The notes under the pieces are model-generated. The model searched no databases, had not been told where the DNA came from, and was given only the letters and a program-made list of their open reading frames with translations. Shown piece after piece: positions 62,805 through 64,000 of a stretch of DNA of 64,000 nucleotides; positions within the stretch are counted from its first letter, which is position 1, and each line of letters opens with the position of its first letter. Source of the stretch: Komarekiella delphini-convector SJRDD-AB1 (GTDB lineage Bacteria > Cyanobacteriota > Cyanobacteriia > Cyanobacteriales > Nostocaceae); the NCBI RefSeq assembly GCF_014831675.1, contig NZ_VJXY01000001.1, positions 179,324 through 243,323 of the forward strand. Direction: 5' to 3'. The position numbers and the translations under genes were made by a program.

Positions 62805-62881
62805 ATATGAGGCATTTTCATAAGTAGTAAACATAGTTTTGAACGCCACTTGCGAGTTTTTGATCAGAGGCACATTCTCAA

Positions 62882-64000
62882 ATGACTCAAAACGGTAAAG
62901 GTTGCTCTCGGCAATTAGATTTAGCAAGTTCTTTAGCGACTACTGCGGTATTGGCCTTTGGCATTGTCTTTTATTTTGCAAGTTCTGCCTTTGCCCAGAG
63001 TGTGATCACTAGTGATAACAGCTTAGGAAATGAAAGCTCTCAAGTTATCAACAACTACCTTGGTAATCCTACTGAAGCGCTGACAGGTGGGGCAACTCGT
63101 GGCAGTAATCTGTTCCACAGTTTTCGAGAATTCAATGTTAGAGAAGGTAGATCAGCCCTTTTCTTGAATCCGAGTAATATTCAGAACATTCTAGTTAGGA
63201 TAACGGGTAGTAACATCTCTGAGATTCTAGGCAGGCTTGAGACTTCTTTTGGTTCTAATACTAATTTATTTTTGATTAATCCTAACGGGATTGTCTTTGG
63301 CTCAAATGCCACACTCAATGTGGGTGGCTCATTTGTGGCGAGTACAGCTAGCGGTATTAAGTTTGCTGATGATACTGTTTTTAGTGCAACTGCTGTCCAA
63401 AAAACACCCCTACTGACAGTGAGTGTACCGATTGGACTGCAATTTGGAAGGACTGCGGGAGAGATTAATCAGCAGGGGACACTAGCGGTATCAGCAGGTA
63501 AAACTTTGGCTTTGGTGGGCGGTAATGTTACCCTAGATGGCGGTAATGTTAATTTAGAGCGTAACAGTCTATTTGCTCCAGATGGTCAGATTGCATTGGG
63601 AGGCGTACTGGGAGCAGGAATAGTAGGACTGAACTTAGATAGCAAGAACCAGCAGACTTTAAACTTCCCTAATGAAGCAGCACTAGCAAATGTATTGCTG
63701 AGAAATCAAGCTCGCTTAGATGTTAGTGGCGAGGGCGGTGGTTATATCCAGATCCAAGGTAGAAGCATCACGCTCAGCGATACTTCGCAAGTATTCGCAC
63801 AAACAAAAGGAAGTCAAAACGGTAGAGAAATCTATATTGAAGCAGAGCAGTTAACTCTTCAAGATGGATCGCAAGTAACAACTTCTGCTCTTGAGAGCGC
63901 GACGGGTTCTGGGGGAAGTTTAAATGTGAAAGTAACTGATTCTGTGCAAGTGATCGGAACAGTACCAAGTGGTAAGACCAATGCTGGTAATCCAAGTGGT
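62882..64000 (+). CDS. Two-partner-secretion adhesin / filamentous haemagglutinin N-terminal part (3' partial)
   Basis: 373 residues are visible from ATG 62882 and the frame is open at the right edge. A long signal peptide (LASSLATTAVLAFGIVFYFA, then SSAFAQ) is followed by the TPS domain: TRGSNLFHSFREFNV, ALFLNPSNIQNIL, TNLFLINPNGIVFG and NVGGSFVAST, the conserved block of the haemagg_act domain that docks with an outer-membrane TpsB/FhaC partner. Beta-helix repeats begin at about 190 (GEINQQGTLAV, LALVGGNVTLDGGN). The partner is not in the window. It is probably a large surface protein. Confidence 0.88.
   Translation, partial: MTQNGKGCSRQLDLASSLATTAVLAFGIVFYFASSAFAQSVITSDNSLGNESSQVINNYLGNPTEALTGGATRGSNLFHSFREFNVREGRSALFLNPSNIQNILVRITGSNISEILGRLETSFGSNTNLFLINPNGIVFGSNATLNVGGSFVASTASGIKFADDTVFSATAVQKTPLLTVSVPIGLQFGRTAGEINQQGTLAVSAGKTLALVGGNVTLDGGNVNLERNSLFAPDGQIALGGVLGAGIVGLNLDSKNQQTLNFPNEAALANVLLRNQARLDVSGEGGGYIQIQGRSITLSDTSQVFAQTKGSQNGREIYIEAEQLTLQDGSQVTTSALESATGSGGSLNVKVTDSVQVIGTVPSGKTNAGNPSG

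Overview
The window looks like chromosomal DNA of a filamentous, heterocyst-type cyanobacterium close to Nostoc/Anabaena. The reasons are many GCGATCGC (HIP1) octamers, a psb30 photosystem II gene, a Mo-nitrogenase C-terminal-domain protein, a CyaB-type GAF-GAF-PAS adenylate cyclase, a Ser/Thr kinase fused to WD40 repeats, a CYP110-like P450, and dense dispersed repeats (TTTACTG/CAGTAAA and GTTGACT heptamer arrays). No tRNA, rRNA, CRISPR array or intact transposase was recognised.

Layout. 1-8 kb: the end of a Pro-rich/PPC-domain protein, a hybrid histidine kinase and two Ser/Thr kinases. 8-16.5 kb: a GH57 glucan enzyme, Nfu, a DUF4332 protein, a TetR regulator and a pair of M16 peptidases (one catalytic, one lacking the zinc motif). 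16.6-30 kb: a peptide-export and RiPP-like region, described below. 30-32 kb: a gene-poor stretch with a possible small RNA. 32-39.5 kb: a ThuA/amidotransferase-like protein, a P450, a Na+/H+ antiporter and two tandem metallophosphoesterases. 39.6-44.5 kb: the glycine cleavage operon gcvT-gcvH-gcvP. 44.5-49.3 kb: small genes and decayed toxin-antitoxin modules. 49.8-58.4 kb: Uma2, a HAD phosphatase, RecJ, Psb30, YkgJ-like and two GDT1 half-proteins. 58.8-64 kb: a glycine-zipper peptide relic, CyaB, and the start of a two-partner-secretion adhesin running off the edge.

The most interesting system is at about 16.8-30 kb. Five near-identical and two diverged small genes encode peptides with a Gly-Gly-type leader and a cysteine-free core. 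They are followed by an APH-fold kinase and a HopA1-like protein. That enzyme pair is the dehydration module of class V lanthipeptide and thioamitide pathways. Convergent to it lie a parvulin-type isomerase, an HlyD adaptor and a C39-peptidase ABC exporter with an N-terminal cyclic-nucleotide-binding-like domain, then an HTH protein. I infer a multi-product modified-peptide pathway that cannot form ordinary Cys-based lanthionines. Each of the five near-identical precursor genes is followed by a conserved inverted-repeat spacer with one compensatory base change.

A second theme is repeat DNA. At least three interspersed repeat families are present in several copies, and in four genes (an M16 peptidase, the C39 exporter, gcvP and recJ) repeat-like DNA lies in frame inside the coding sequence.
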